Source: Ruminococcaceae bacterium Marseille-P2935 (lineage in GTDB: Bacteria; Bacillota; Clostridia; Oscillospirales; Ruminococcaceae). From it: DNA of 64,000 nucleotides. Position numbers and translations under genes: made by a program. Of the stretch, positions 40,800 through 50,848 are shown piece by piece (position 1 is the stretch's first letter; each line of letters opens with the position of its first letter). The stretch covers positions 1,053,604-1,117,603 of the forward strand of contig LT629952.1 of the NCBI GenBank assembly GCA_900104565.1, in the 5' to 3' direction. The notes beneath the pieces are model-generated. The model saw nothing but the letters and a program-made list of their open reading frames with translations. It did not search any database and was not told the origin of the DNA.

Positions 40800-42499
40800 G
40801 CACAATCGAGCTGAATACTGGCCACTGCCAGAATTGCTATAAATGCATACGGGAATGCCCGGTAAAGGCAATCCAGTTTAAAAATGGGAAAGCCGAAATT
40901 TTAGAAAAAGAATGCATACTCTGTGGAAAATGCCTGCAGGCTTGTCCTCAAAATGCTCAGTTTATTCAGGACGATGTCGAAGAAGTCAAAAAACTGTTGG
41001 CTGGCCCAAAACCAGTTTATCTTACCATTGCTCCCTCTTGGCAGGGCTGGTTTGATACAGATGACTTTTCTCAAATCTCTGCTGCATTAAAAAAACTGGG
41101 GTTTGCCGGTGTGGAGGAAACGGCCATTGGCGCGGCCGAAGTCAGCCGCGAGTACGCCCAGCTTTTGCAGGAAGGGCAGATGAAAAACATTATTGTCACT
41201 GCCTGTGCTTCGGTCGTTATGCTGATCGAGCGCTATTACCCCGACCTGATCAAAATGCTCGCCCCGGTCTCTTCTCCCATGATTGCACATGCGCGGCTTA
41301 TGCGTGAAACCTATGGCGATATTAAGGTTGTATTTGTTGGGCCATGCCTTTCCAAAATGTACGAAGTTCAGGATCCATTGGCCGGCGGGCTGGTAAACTA
41401 CGCGCTTACCTTTCAATCGTTGGAACGCTGGCTCAAAGAAGAAAAAATTGAGCTGATGGAATCTGACCCTGATGCCCGGGGCGTTGAAAACCTTACGGCT
41501 CGTCTTTACCCCAAGCCGGGTGGAATTTTAGCTACCATTCCTCAAACTTCATTTGGTGAATACCGTGCAGTAACGGTAGACGGTGCACAGCGCTGTATGG
41601 AGTTGTTTAATACCATGGTTGCACAGCCCGAACTCACCGGTATGTTTGTAGAAGCAAACCTTTGTGCCGGTGGCTGCGTTGGCGGTCCAATCATGCGTAT
41701 GGAGCATAAAAACCCCATTTTAATTGATGCCATGCTGGACGAACACCCCATGCGTCACGATGTTAACCCTGCGCTCACCACCAAAGCCCATTATCCTCAT
41801 CCCAGGGTATTTGCAAACCGTAAGGTAAAATACCCTGAGCCCACCGAAGAAGAGATTCGCAAAATTTTGGCCAAAACAGGCAAAACATCTCCCGAACAGG
41901 AGCTCAACTGCGGCAGCTGCGGTTTTCCAACCTGCCGTGCCAAGGCAATTGCGGTTTTCCATGGAAAAGCAGACATTAACATGTGTCTTCCCTTCTTCCG
42001 TGAGCGTGCCGAAAACCTTTCCAACACGGTAATTGAACACTCCCCCAATGCTATTATAGCATTTGACGAAGACATGATGGTACAGGAATTAAATCCCACC
42101 GCAGAAGAGATGTTCCATATACAGCGTGCCGAGGCAATCGGGTTTCCGCTGCCTGCCTTTTATGGCGACAATACTTTTGACGAAGCCCGTGAAACCAACC
42201 AGCCGGTAGTTACCAAGGGCCCGCTGGATGATGCGGAAATGATTGTGGAAAAAACCGTCATTTATATACGGGAGCATAGGCTTTACATCGCCTTCTTAAA
42301 AGATATTTCGGCTGAACAGCGGAATGAAGAACAGCTGGAACAACTGCGCCTGCATACCGTCGAAGTAGCACAAAATGTAATTGACAAGCAGATGCGGGTC
42401 GCCCAGGAAATTGCAAGCCTTTTGGGTGAAACCACTGCCGAAACCAAGGTGGCTTTGACAAAACTGCAAAAATCAATGAACACCGCAGCGGACAAATAG
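40796..42499 (+). CDS. sensory [FeFe] hydrogenase-like protein with PAS domain (HydS, group C)
   Basis: 567 residues. Order: two ferredoxin-type 4Fe-4S motifs (CQNCYKCIRECP, CILCGKCLQACP); a hydrogenase H domain with altered ligand loops, TACAS (135-139) in place of TSCCP, GPCLSKMYE (182-190) and NLCAGGCVGG (288-296); a further Fe-S segment with CGSCGFPTC; and a PAS domain (about 400-510) beginning VIEHSPNAIIAFDEDM. These changes and the PAS domain define group C, proposed to be H2 sensors rather than producers. The next gene encodes a SpoIIE-type phosphatase, the usual output partner in such clusters. Confidence 0.9.
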   Translation: MSTIELNTGHCQNCYKCIRECPVKAIQFKNGKAEILEKECILCGKCLQACPQNAQFIQDDVEEVKKLLAGPKPVYLTIAPSWQGWFDTDDFSQISAALKKLGFAGVEETAIGAAEVSREYAQLLQEGQMKNIIVTACASVVMLIERYYPDLIKMLAPVSSPMIAHARLMRETYGDIKVVFVGPCLSKMYEVQDPLAGGLVNYALTFQSLERWLKEEKIELMESDPDARGVENLTARLYPKPGGILATIPQTSFGEYRAVTVDGAQRCMELFNTMVAQPELTGMFVEANLCAGGCVGGPIMRMEHKNPILIDAMLDEHPMRHDVNPALTTKAHYPHPRVFANRKVKYPEPTEEEIRKILAKTGKTSPEQELNCGSCGFPTCRAKAIAVFHGKADINMCLPFFRERAENLSNTVIEHSPNAIIAFDEDMMVQELNPTAEEMFHIQRAEAIGFPLPAFYGDNTFDEARETNQPVVTKGPLDDAEMIVEKTVIYIREHRLYIAFLKDISAEQRNEEQLEQLRLHTVEVAQNVIDKQMRVAQEIASLLGETTAETKVALTKLQKSMNTAADK

Positions 42500-42514
42500 G
42501 AAGGGGGCATCTTG

Positions 42515-43687
42515 ATGGAGTATTTTATCGATGCTGCCTATGAAAGCCTAAACCATTACGGGGAAGAGCTCTGCGGCGATAAAGTGGAGTTTGTGCGCAC
42601 CGACAAATTTTTTCTGGCGGTATTGGCCGACGGCCTTGGCAGCGGTGTAAAAGCCAACATTCTTTCTACCCTGACCAGCAAAATTATTGCCACCATGATG
42701 AGCTCGGGTGCTGAAATTACCGAGGTGGTCGAAACGATAGCCAGTACTCTTCCGGTGTGCAGCGAACGCGGTCTGGCATACTCCACCTTCTCAATTATTA
42801 AAGTGGACCACAGCGGCCATGTCTATACGGTGGAGTTTGACAACCCCGAGCTGGTTTATTTCCATAACAACATTCTGTCCGAAATTCCCCGTAAAACGGT
42901 GGAAATTGGCGGAAAGAATATGTTTATCAGCGAATTCGAAGCAGAAAACAACGACATGCTCGTAGTTTTTTCCGACGGTGTAGTGCACGCCGGTGTAGGC
43001 CGGCTTTTAGACTTAGGATGGCAGTATGATAATATTGTTAGCTATATTGCAGAAAATATTGAACCCGACATGTCTCCCCGTGTGCTTACCCGTAAGCTGC
43101 TGGGTGCTGTAAACACCCTGTATATGCAAAAACCGGGGGACGATTCTACCGTTTGCTCCTTCCGTCTAAAGCCCAACCGCCCGGCCACAGTTATGGTCGG
43201 CCCGCCAGTAAATGCCGACATGGACAAACTGGTTGTCAACAAGCTCATGTATTCCCGTGGAATCAAGGTGGTTTGTGGAGGCTCCACCTCTCAAATCGTC
43301 AGCCGTGTCACCGGCAAGGAACTGACAGTCAGTATTGATTACGATAATCCGGCAATCCCCCCAACTGCCACAATACCAGGAATCGACCTTGTCACCGAAG
43401 GTGTGCTGACCTTGGGCAAATGCCTTGATATTATCCGCAGTCACAGCCAATCAGACGCCGATAAGTGGGACACCTTCTCGCTGGATAAAAAAGACGGAGC
43501 CACCAGGCTTGCCAAAGTTTTACTGGAGGAATGCACCGAGGTTCATTTTTTAGTCGGGCGCGCATTAAATCCTGCACACCAAAATCCTGGAATGCCTGTA
43601 TCTCTCGGCTTAAAGTTAAACCTCATTAACGACCTGGCTGCTGAGCTGGAGAAAACCGGCAAAAAAGTGACAGTGGAATATTTTTAA
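42515..43687 (+). CDS. SpoIIE-family serine phosphatase linked to the hydrogenase sensor
   Basis: 390 residues. PP2C-type domain at the N-terminus: LAVLADGLGSGVKANILSTL (metal-binding Asp), DMLVVFSDGVVHAG (Asp) and PGDDSTVCSFRL (Asp). The remaining 190 residues are a domain often attached in hydrogenase clusters and not otherwise defined. An ATG seven bases after AGGGGGC is preferred to the TTG just before. It lies 15 bases after the HydS-like gene and probably relays its signal. Confidence 0.85.
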   Translation: MEYFIDAAYESLNHYGEELCGDKVEFVRTDKFFLAVLADGLGSGVKANILSTLTSKIIATMMSSGAEITEVVETIASTLPVCSERGLAYSTFSIIKVDHSGHVYTVEFDNPELVYFHNNILSEIPRKTVEIGGKNMFISEFEAENNDMLVVFSDGVVHAGVGRLLDLGWQYDNIVSYIAENIEPDMSPRVLTRKLLGAVNTLYMQKPGDDSTVCSFRLKPNRPATVMVGPPVNADMDKLVVNKLMYSRGIKVVCGGSTSQIVSRVTGKELTVSIDYDNPAIPPTATIPGIDLVTEGVLTLGKCLDIIRSHSQSDADKWDTFSLDKKDGATRLAKVLLEECTEVHFLVGRALNPAHQNPGMPVSLGLKLNLINDLAAELEKTGKKVTVEYF

Positions 43688-43889
43688 TCTGCTTTCTAGT
43701 GGGCGGCGAATCCCAGCCGGTGGAATAATTTCAAGTACTACCCAAGAAACAACGATGAAAGTAAATGTGCCAGCCTAGCAAATGATCTGTTCTACTGCTT
43801 AACCGGAATGTAACTCTACACAAAAAAGCAACTCCATTCTGAGCAGCAGAAATGAAAGACGTTTTCATCCAATCCCAAAAATATACCAT

Positions 43890-43923
43890 AAAAAGGACTG
43901 TTGGAATTCCAGCAGTCCTTTTT
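43890..43923 (-). terminator. terminator of the yczE-like gene
   Basis: AAAAAGGACTG pairs perfectly with CAGTCCTTTTT; the loop contains TGGAATTCCA. Works in both directions, between the rightward phosphatase gene and the leftward membrane gene. Confidence 0.9.
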
Positions 43924-44066
43924 CCTGTAAAAACAGAAATAGGTATTTCCCCGTAACGATATGCTTGTTTTTTTGCCAGTCAATTTTGGGCTGAAGTATT
44001 CTATTCGACAAAACCATGCTCCAGGGCATTAACCCCATGCATATACACAGAAAAGCCAGGGGCAGA

Positions 44067-44723
44067 TCATTTATTTTCACCTGTCATTCCGGCAAGCTTA
44101 TAGACCAAGGGACGAATGCGGGGCATAACCAGGTCTACGGCCTTGCCAACCACCAAAAGGTTAACCACCGTCCCCACCCCCCAGTCTCCGCCTAATATCA
44201 AGGTCAAAATAAAGGTAATGGCGCTAAACACGTACATTCCAAAACCATATGTCTTTTTTGTCAATCGGCTAATGGTAAGAATAACCATGTCCATGGGCTG
44301 AACACCTAAGTTAATCGGCACATAATACGCAAGCGCCAGCACCACGCAACTTACACCCGCCAACAACAGCAAACAGCTGCCCCAAAAAGGTAATGCGTTG
44401 GGAAAAATGGTGTTTAAAACTCCTTGCCAAAAATTCATAAGCCAACCGGTACAAAACGTAAACAGCACCGAGCCAATATGAATCAGACTGCGGTCAACAA
44501 CCAAAAACACAGCAAAGACTACCACATTAAATGCCAGTACCATAGTACCAGTGTGTTCGTCTCCACCCATAAATGTGCGGGCCAAACCCTGTTCAAAGGT
44601 ACTTAATGTGTCCGAACCCAACCCGGCCCTCAAATTTAATGTAATTCCTAATGACAGTACCAGCAACGCCGGCAGCATGGCCAATGTTCTGCGCATATAT
44701 CCCTTTAATTTTGTTCTGTTCAT
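44067..44723 (-). CDS. YczE/YyaS/YitT-family membrane protein
   Basis: 218 residues with five to six membrane helices: MLPALLVLSLGITLNLRAGL, MVLAFNVVVFAVFLVV, LPFWGSCLLLLAGVSCVVLA, VNLGV-type loop with QPMDMVILTISRL, and a C-terminal helix. Matches the YczE-like family of unknown function. A single gene with its own terminator. Confidence 0.8.
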   Translation of the reverse strand: MNRTKLKGYMRRTLAMLPALLVLSLGITLNLRAGLGSDTLSTFEQGLARTFMGGDEHTGTMVLAFNVVVFAVFLVVDRSLIHIGSVLFTFCTGWLMNFWQGVLNTIFPNALPFWGSCLLLLAGVSCVVLALAYYVPINLGVQPMDMVILTISRLTKKTYGFGMYVFSAITFILTLILGGDWGVGTVVNLLVVGKAVDLVMPRIRPLVYKLAGMTGENK

Positions 44724-44973
44724 TTTTCACCCAACTTTATTTATTCAATCAATAAAAGATTTAACCTTCTTGGCGGAGAGATTGTTTTCCCCCAAAGTAA
44801 ACCTTTAGCCTTTCAGGAATAGGCGTTTGGTTTTAGTTCTATTATGGTCTGCTGCGTGTTAAAAAACTCGATCAAATATTTTTATATGCAGTCTTGGTTA
44901 TCAGATCAAATCTTTCAATCCCCTTAATTTTTATTACAATACCTGCAAGTACTATGGTAACATTGTGAAATGT

Positions 44974-45445
44974 GTTATAATAACCTCACCCACTAACAAA
45001 ATCGAAGATTTTGAGTGGGGCCCGAGAACATTGATGCCTTCGGCATGAATAACCTCACGGTGCGCTCAAACCAAAGATTTTGAGTGGGGCCCGAGAACAT
45101 TGATGCCTTCGGCATGAATAACCTCACGGTGCGCTCAAACCAAAGATTTTGAGTGGGGCCCGAGAACATTGATGCCTTCGGCATGAATAACCTCACGGTG
45201 CGCTCAAACCAAAGATTTTGAGTGGGGCCCGAGAACATTGATGCCTTCGGCATGAATAACCTCACGGTGCGCTCAAACCAAAGATTTTGAGTGGGGCCCG
45301 AGAACACCCCCACCTTCGGCATGAATAACCTCACGGTGCGCTCAAACCAAAGATTTTGAGTGGGGCCCGAGAACATTGATGCCTTCGGCATGAATAACCT
45401 CACTGCACTCACCAAATCTAAGATTTTAAACGGGTCCCGAGAACA
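44974..45445 (+). repeat. tandem array of 69-base units, promoter-proximal to a small membrane gene
   Basis: GAGTGGGGCCCGAGAAC recurs at 45013, 45082, 45151, 45220, 45289 and 45358, with a degenerate end unit at 45427. Each unit carries the hairpin ATGCC-TTC-GGCAT and an AAGATTTTGAG arm. The first unit is preceded by GTTATAATAACCTCACCC and a larger hairpin CCCACT..CAAAATC / GATTTTG..GTGGG. Units are almost identical except 45307-45314, where one hairpin is replaced. The array is homologous to 50451-50848 in opposite orientation. There is no variable spacer, so it is not CRISPR. Confidence 0.9.
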
Positions 45446-45563
45446 CTGTTACTTCCTTGTTCTACACAAATGACTTCATAGTGATTGACATAACACTTGG
45501 TACTGTATTAGCGCTGTCATACCCATTGATTTTTTAGATTCCGGCATGGAGGTAAGGTCTGCC

Positions 45564-45722
45564 ATGAAAAAATCAAAAAAGGTAATTTATTGGATTATAA
45601 TCTTTCTGCTGCTGGTACTGCTAGTATTTGGAGCTTACCTGATACTAAGTAACCGTTTCCCTTGGGGCAGTTACAATATTCACAAAATAGCCGAAAATAC
45701 TGCAACATTACTAACAATATGA
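45564..45722 (+). CDS. small single-pass membrane protein
   Basis: 52 residues: basic start MKKSKKVIYW, one membrane helix (IIIFLLLVLLVFGAYLI), then a short outer tail (RFPWGSYNIHKIAEN). GGAGGTAAGGTCTGCC precedes the ATG. It is the only gene downstream of the 69-base repeat array and is followed by a strong terminator. Family unknown. Confidence 0.6.
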   Translation: MKKSKKVIYWIIIFLLLVLLVFGAYLILSNRFPWGSYNIHKIAENTATLLTI

Positions 45723-45728
45723 TTTTTA

Positions 45729-45766
45729 CAAAATACCGGGAATGGTTAAAACCATTCCCGGTTCTT
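45729..45766. terminator. strong hairpin after the small membrane gene
   Basis: CCGGGAATGGTT pairs perfectly with AACCATTCCCGG, followed by TTCTTTTT on the plus strand. It probably also ends the leftward operon at 45872. Confidence 0.92.
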
Positions 45767-45871
45767 TTTAAGCACTGTTAAAATTTCCTATTGAATACGG
45801 GGCATCGGGATACTGCACTCCCGCTGCAGCAACAGGTTTCGAGGCCTTGAAACGCACGCGGATATTTTTAG

Positions 45872-47212
45872 TTACAACACGCTTATCCCTGCAAGCTTAT
45901 CTTTTGTTTCCGTCGTATGTTCTGTTTCTTTGCCAGAATTCACTTTCCGCTCCATAGCAAGACGGGCATTGGCAAGCATCAGCTTAATGCGGTTTTCCTG
46001 GTTAATCGCTGTAGCTCCAGGATCATAGTCAATCGCAACAATGTTAGAATCCGGGTAAGTATCTTTTATCTTGCGAATCATACCTTTACCCACAATATGA
46101 TTTGGCAAGCAACCAAATGGCTGGGCACAAACAATATTATTGACTCCAGAATGGATTAGCTCCAACATTTCGCCGGTCAGCAGCCAACCTTCTCCCATTT
46201 TTACTCCGTAGCCAAGAAAATCAGGTACCAGCTGTTTTAACTCCTCAAAAGTACTGGGTTTTTCAAATTGCGGGTAGGGCTCCAGTGCGGCAATCAATGC
46301 CCGCTGAACCTTTAAGAAAAAGTTTTTTAAAATGGTAACCACTTTATATTTGATCTTACTGCCGCCATAAAGGTCAATATCAACCAATCGGTTATCTGCC
46401 TTAAAAATCATAAAGTCCATAATGCCGGGGACAACGACCTCAGCGCCCTCGCCAGCTAAAAATTTTTCCAGATTATTGTTGCCTAAAGGGGAATATTTAA
46501 TATAAATCTCTCCTACAACTCCAACCTTTACCTTAGGTATCTTCTTCACAGGCAGTTCGCTAAAGTCCTTTGCAATCCGGCCAAAATTATATTCCATCCG
46601 CTTTTCAGTTACATTTTTGCTTTGCTTATATTCTTCATTTAAAATATCCGTCCAATGCTGGATCAATGCATCGGTAGACCCGGGCACCACCTCATAAGGA
46701 CGGCATTGGTTGGCAAGGTTCATAATAATATCACCATAAGCCAGGGAATAGATCATCTTCTTAATTAGCGGAATCGTCAGGGCGAAGCCAGGGTTCCGTT
46801 CCATTCCTGACAAATTGACCGATATAACCGGCACATAATCAAAGCCTGATTTTTTCAGCGCCTTACGCAGCAGATGAATATAGTTGGACGCACGGCACCC
46901 ACCGCCGGTTTGGGTAATCATCAAGGCCGTTTTATGGGTATCGTATTTTCCGCTTTTTAAGGCGTCTATCATCTGGCCAATCACCAGCAAAGCCGGGTAG
47001 CAGGTATCGTTATGAACATTCTGCAGCCCTTCATCTACAATTTTGCGATGGGTGGTATTTAACAGCTCCACCTTATACCCATGCAGGCGAAGGCTGTTTG
47101 CTAAAAGTCCAAAATGAATGGGCAGCATAGCCGGAGCAAGAATAGTGTACTCTTCCTTCATCTCTTTGGTAAATAAAAGCCTGCCGTTTTTATCATAGAT
47201 CAATTCGCTCAT
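45872..47212 (-). CDS. 2-hydroxyacyl-CoA dehydratase-like (HgdB/DCCP-type) protein
   Basis: 446 residues. Homologue of dehydratase D-component / double-cubane cluster proteins: HNDTCYPALLVIGQM and CQTGGGCRA-like ITQTGGGCRASNYIHLL contain the Cys expected to bind Fe-S clusters, and AQPFGCLPNHIVGKG holds another. The start overlaps the stop of the activase gene (ATGA), so they form a coupled pair. The substrate is unknown; the partner supplies electrons by ATP hydrolysis. Confidence 0.8.
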   Translation of the reverse strand: MSELIYDKNGRLLFTKEMKEEYTILAPAMLPIHFGLLANSLRLHGYKVELLNTTHRKIVDEGLQNVHNDTCYPALLVIGQMIDALKSGKYDTHKTALMITQTGGGCRASNYIHLLRKALKKSGFDYVPVISVNLSGMERNPGFALTIPLIKKMIYSLAYGDIIMNLANQCRPYEVVPGSTDALIQHWTDILNEEYKQSKNVTEKRMEYNFGRIAKDFSELPVKKIPKVKVGVVGEIYIKYSPLGNNNLEKFLAGEGAEVVVPGIMDFMIFKADNRLVDIDLYGGSKIKYKVVTILKNFFLKVQRALIAALEPYPQFEKPSTFEELKQLVPDFLGYGVKMGEGWLLTGEMLELIHSGVNNIVCAQPFGCLPNHIVGKGMIRKIKDTYPDSNIVAIDYDPGATAINQENRIKLMLANARLAMERKVNSGKETEHTTETKDKLAGISVL

Positions 47213-50172
47213 AATTCACCCCGATCCGCCGCCGATACGGCTAAATCCTTATCTCTGGAGCCACAGGCTGCGATCAGGCTGCGCAGGCGGATTTTTACCG
47301 CGCCAAGATTATTGATTTCATCAATCTTCAGCATGGTATACAGTTTGCCGTTTTTCTCCAGAATATCTCTTGTTTCGTCGGCTGTAATCGCGTCAATTCC
47401 ACAGCCAAAAGAAACCAGCTGCACCAGCTCCATATCCGGCTGTGTCGTCACATAGCGGGCAGCGTTATAAAGCCTGGAATGATAGGTCCACTGGTTTAAC
47501 ACATTCACCTTTTGTTTTCCCACCAGGTGGGAGATGCCGTCTTCAGTAATTACCACCAGCCCCAAAGACGAAATCAACCGGTCAATTCCATGGTTGATCT
47601 CGGGGTCAATATGGTAGGGGCGCCCTGCCAGGCAGATAATCCGTTTCCCATGTTCCCTAGCATACTGAATTGCCTTTTGCGTTTCCTCCTGAATCTTCTG
47701 GCGGTAAAGCTCATAAACTGCATACGCTTTACTGGTTGCTTGAATTATCTTCTCCCGAGGAAGATCAAACTTGGGAGCAAAAAAATCAAATGCCTTTTTC
47801 TCAAAATCTCTGGGGCGATGCAGCCCAAAATAGGGTCCGTAAAATGTAACTTCGTTTAAGCGTTTTACATTGGCTTCAATCAACTCGGGGTAATAGGCAA
47901 CCACCGGGCAGTTGTAGTGGTTATCCCCCAGTTTTTCGTTAAAGTTATAAGTCATACAGGGGTAGAAAATACGGTCAACCCCCTCATCAATCAACGCTTC
48001 CACCTGGCCGTGAAGCAGCTTAGCCGGGTAACATACCGTATCAGAAGGGATGGTATATTGTCCCTTTGCGTACAGCTGGCGGCTGGAGGGGGGCGACTGT
48101 ACCACTTCAAAACCCAGTTCGGTTAAAAACGCAAACCAGAAGGGCATATTCTCATACATGTTCAATCCCATGGGAATTCCGATCTTCCCCAGCACCCCAG
48201 GGCCTCCCTGCAGGCTCCTTAGGTATTCATATTTAAATTTATACAGGTTTGGCAGCTCCTGTGCCCCGCTGCGGCCCAGCGGCTTGTCACAACGGTTGCC
48301 CGAAATAAATTTTTTGCCTGCGCCAAAAGTATTTACTGTCAGATTGCAGTGGTTGGTGCATAACCCGCAGGTTACCGCCTGAGCCGCATGTACAAAGCTT
48401 TCCAGCGCCTGGGCCGAAATTAATGTCGAACGTTCCAGGCCCAAATCCTTCGCAGCAAGTGCCGCGCCATATGCCCCCATAATACCCGCAATATCCGGCC
48501 GAGTTACAGAAAATCCAATCTCCCGTTCAAAACTGCGCAGTACTGCGTTATTTAAAAAGGTTCCACCTTGTACCACCAGGTGATGGCCCAGCTGTTCACC
48601 ACTGGCTGCACGTATTACCTTGTACAGTGCATTTTTCACCACACTCATAGAAAGCCCTGCGGAGATATCCCCCACCTGTGCACCTTCCTTTTGTGCCTGC
48701 TTCACCGAGGAATTCATAAACACGGTGCACCGGGAACCCAAATCCACCGGATTTTTCGCAAACAGCCCCAGCTTTGCAAACTCTTCAATACTATAGCCCA
48801 ATGCTTTTGCAAAGGTTTCAATAAAGGAACCACAGCCCGACGAGCAAGCCTCGTTTAGCATAATGCTGTCAACTGCTCCGCCGCGAATTTTAAAACATTT
48901 AATGTCTTGGCCGCCAATATCCAAAATAAAGTCAACATCCGGCACAAAATGCTTCGCAGCCCTAAAATGGGCAACCGTCTCTACCAGTCCCTCATCCACG
49001 CCAAAGGCGTGCTGAATCAACTCTTCACCATATCCGGTTACCGCGCTGCCGCGAATGGTTATCCTGTCACCGCACAAGGTATATATCTTCTTCAATTCAC
49101 TGTGAATCAGGTCAACCGGGTTTCCTTTATTGGAACGATAATACTGGTACAGAATATCTCCCTCAGGGGTAATCAGCACAAGCTTGGTAGTGGTGCTTCC
49201 GGCATCGATGCCAAGGTATGCATCCCCGGAATAATTTTCAGGGTAAACCATTTTAATGTTTTTGCTGCGGTGCTGTTCCACAAAGTCATTGTACTCTTCT
49301 TGGTTTTCAAACAAAGCCGGTACACTGCCGGTAAATTGTTTGCCGGTAGAAGCGTTCTCTAATGCTGCAAAAAGCTGCTCTGCTTCCATTGTATTGGAAT
49401 TCTTCGCGTAGAGCGCAGCACCAAATACAACAAAAAACGCGCCGTCTTCGGGGAAAATAGCCTGTTCACCAGTCAGTTTCAAGGTATGTACAAAAGCCTT
49501 CCGCAGGCCTTTAATAAAATGAAGCGGCCCGCCTAAAAACGCCACATTTCCTTCAATTTTACGTCCTTGGGCAAGCCCTGCTACCGTCTGATCCACCACT
49601 GCCTGAAAAATACTGGCAGCAATGTCCTCTTTGTTGGCGCCCTGGTTTAAAAGCGGCTGAATGTCGGATTTCGCGAACACCCCGCATCGGGATGCAATGG
49701 AATAGGTCTTTTCGCTGCGGGCACTCATCTCATCCAGCTCATCCACACTCACACCCAGTAAGGTTGCCATCTGGTCAATAAATGCACCTGTACCGCCGGC
49801 GCAGGACCCATTCATCCTCTCTTCCATACCACCGGTAAAAAAGATGATTTTAGCGTCTTCACCGCCAAGCTCTACCACAACATCGGTTTGCGGAATATAT
49901 TTTTCCACTGCGCCAACAGTAGCAAAAACCTCCTGCACAAAAGGTAACCCGCTGGCTTTGGCTAAACCCAGCCCTGCCGAACCGGTGACAGCTACCCGAA
50001 CGGGATGCCCTTTTAAAATGTTCTGAGCCGCATACAACTTTTCCAGCGCGACTTCGCGGACTTTGGAAAGATGCCGGTCATAGGACTTAAACAAAACATT
50101 TTCCTGTTTATCCATTACTGCCACTTTAACAGTGGTGGAGCCTACATCAATTCCAACCAACAGCTCTTCCAT
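47209..50172 (-). CDS. acyl-CoA dehydratase activase (two BcrAD/BadF/HgdC domains plus DUF2229)
   Basis: 987 residues. First ASKHA-type ATPase domain begins LVGIDVGSTTVKVAVMD and holds NGSCAGGTGAFIDQMA; a second begins YLGIDAGSTTTKLVLI (about 320) with CSSGCGSFIETFAKALG. The Cys in these loops bind the shared 4Fe-4S cluster in activases. The rest is a DUF2229 domain (IGIPMGLNMYENMPFWFAFL, PSDTVCYPAKLLHGQ). It acts as an ATP-driven low-potential electron donor to the downstream HgdB-like protein. Start with GGGAGGATAAG; the leader carries the 70-base repeat array. Confidence 0.88.
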   Translation of the reverse strand: MEELLVGIDVGSTTVKVAVMDKQENVLFKSYDRHLSKVREVALEKLYAAQNILKGHPVRVAVTGSAGLGLAKASGLPFVQEVFATVGAVEKYIPQTDVVVELGGEDAKIIFFTGGMEERMNGSCAGGTGAFIDQMATLLGVSVDELDEMSARSEKTYSIASRCGVFAKSDIQPLLNQGANKEDIAASIFQAVVDQTVAGLAQGRKIEGNVAFLGGPLHFIKGLRKAFVHTLKLTGEQAIFPEDGAFFVVFGAALYAKNSNTMEAEQLFAALENASTGKQFTGSVPALFENQEEYNDFVEQHRSKNIKMVYPENYSGDAYLGIDAGSTTTKLVLITPEGDILYQYYRSNKGNPVDLIHSELKKIYTLCGDRITIRGSAVTGYGEELIQHAFGVDEGLVETVAHFRAAKHFVPDVDFILDIGGQDIKCFKIRGGAVDSIMLNEACSSGCGSFIETFAKALGYSIEEFAKLGLFAKNPVDLGSRCTVFMNSSVKQAQKEGAQVGDISAGLSMSVVKNALYKVIRAASGEQLGHHLVVQGGTFLNNAVLRSFEREIGFSVTRPDIAGIMGAYGAALAAKDLGLERSTLISAQALESFVHAAQAVTCGLCTNHCNLTVNTFGAGKKFISGNRCDKPLGRSGAQELPNLYKFKYEYLRSLQGGPGVLGKIGIPMGLNMYENMPFWFAFLTELGFEVVQSPPSSRQLYAKGQYTIPSDTVCYPAKLLHGQVEALIDEGVDRIFYPCMTYNFNEKLGDNHYNCPVVAYYPELIEANVKRLNEVTFYGPYFGLHRPRDFEKKAFDFFAPKFDLPREKIIQATSKAYAVYELYRQKIQEETQKAIQYAREHGKRIICLAGRPYHIDPEINHGIDRLISSLGLVVITEDGISHLVGKQKVNVLNQWTYHSRLYNAARYVTTQPDMELVQLVSFGCGIDAITADETRDILEKNGKLYTMLKIDEINNLGAVKIRLRSLIAACGSRDKDLAVSAADRGEL

Positions 50173-50450
50173 ACTTATCCTCCCAAGCTACAAAACAATT
50201 CTTCTCACCGCTGTACATGACCGACAGTCGATGGAATTTAAATAAAAGTTCCCCTTAGGTTGGCGGCAAACAGATATCCAAAGGGTTGACTCTTGAAACG
50301 CTATAAAAAACGCTATGACCTTGTATAAAACAAATTGATCAAACCGTTTTTTGTTCTTCTTATAACAGTATTTTTCATTTATTTTAAATGATCTAAAAAA
50401 GTTTTACATCTTTTTGAGTTTTTTCATACGCAACGTGTAGGGGGGCTCGG

Positions 50451-50848
50451 GACCCGGTCAAAATCTTTGATTTGGGACATGCCGCGAGGTTATTCATGCC
50501 GAAGGCATCAATGTTCTCGGGACCCGGTCAAAATCTTTGATTTGGGACATGCCGCGAGGTTATTCATGCCGAAGGCATCAATGTTCTCGGGACCCGGTCA
50601 AAATCTTTGATTTGGGACATGCCGCGAGGTTATTCATGCCGAAGGCATCAATGTTCTCGGGACCCGGTCAAAATCTTTGATTTGGGACATGCCGCGAGGT
50701 TATTCATGCCGAAGGCATCAATGTTCTCGGGACCCGGTCAAAATCTTTGATTTGGGACATGCCGCGAGGTTATTCATGCCGAAGGCATCAATGTTCTCGG
50801 GACCCGGTCAAAATCTTTGATTTTGATACCGGGTGAGGTTATTATAAC
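50451..50848 (-). repeat. tandem array of 70-base units in the leader of the activase operon
   Basis: GACCCGGTCAAAATCTTTGA recurs at 50451, 50521, 50591, 50661, 50731 and 50801, exactly 70 bases apart and essentially identical. Read leftward each unit has GTCCCGAGAACATTGATGCC, the same hairpin and AATAACCTC as the array at 44974. The outer end GTTATAATAACCTCACCC is identical over 18 bases. The closing stem at the outer end is CCCGGT/ACCGGG here but CCCACT/AGTGGG in the other array, a compensatory change. Confidence 0.9.

Noticed and set aside
43865-44080. 71-residue leftward gene after the YczE-like gene
   Set aside because: It runs through the perfect terminator hairpin at 43890-43923 and its GTG start has no ribosome site.
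44974-45445. CRISPR array or a 140-residue repeat protein in the 69-base array
   Set aside because: Units are identical over their full length with no variable spacers, and no cas genes are present. The long leftward frame exists only because 69 is a multiple of three; it has no ribosome site.
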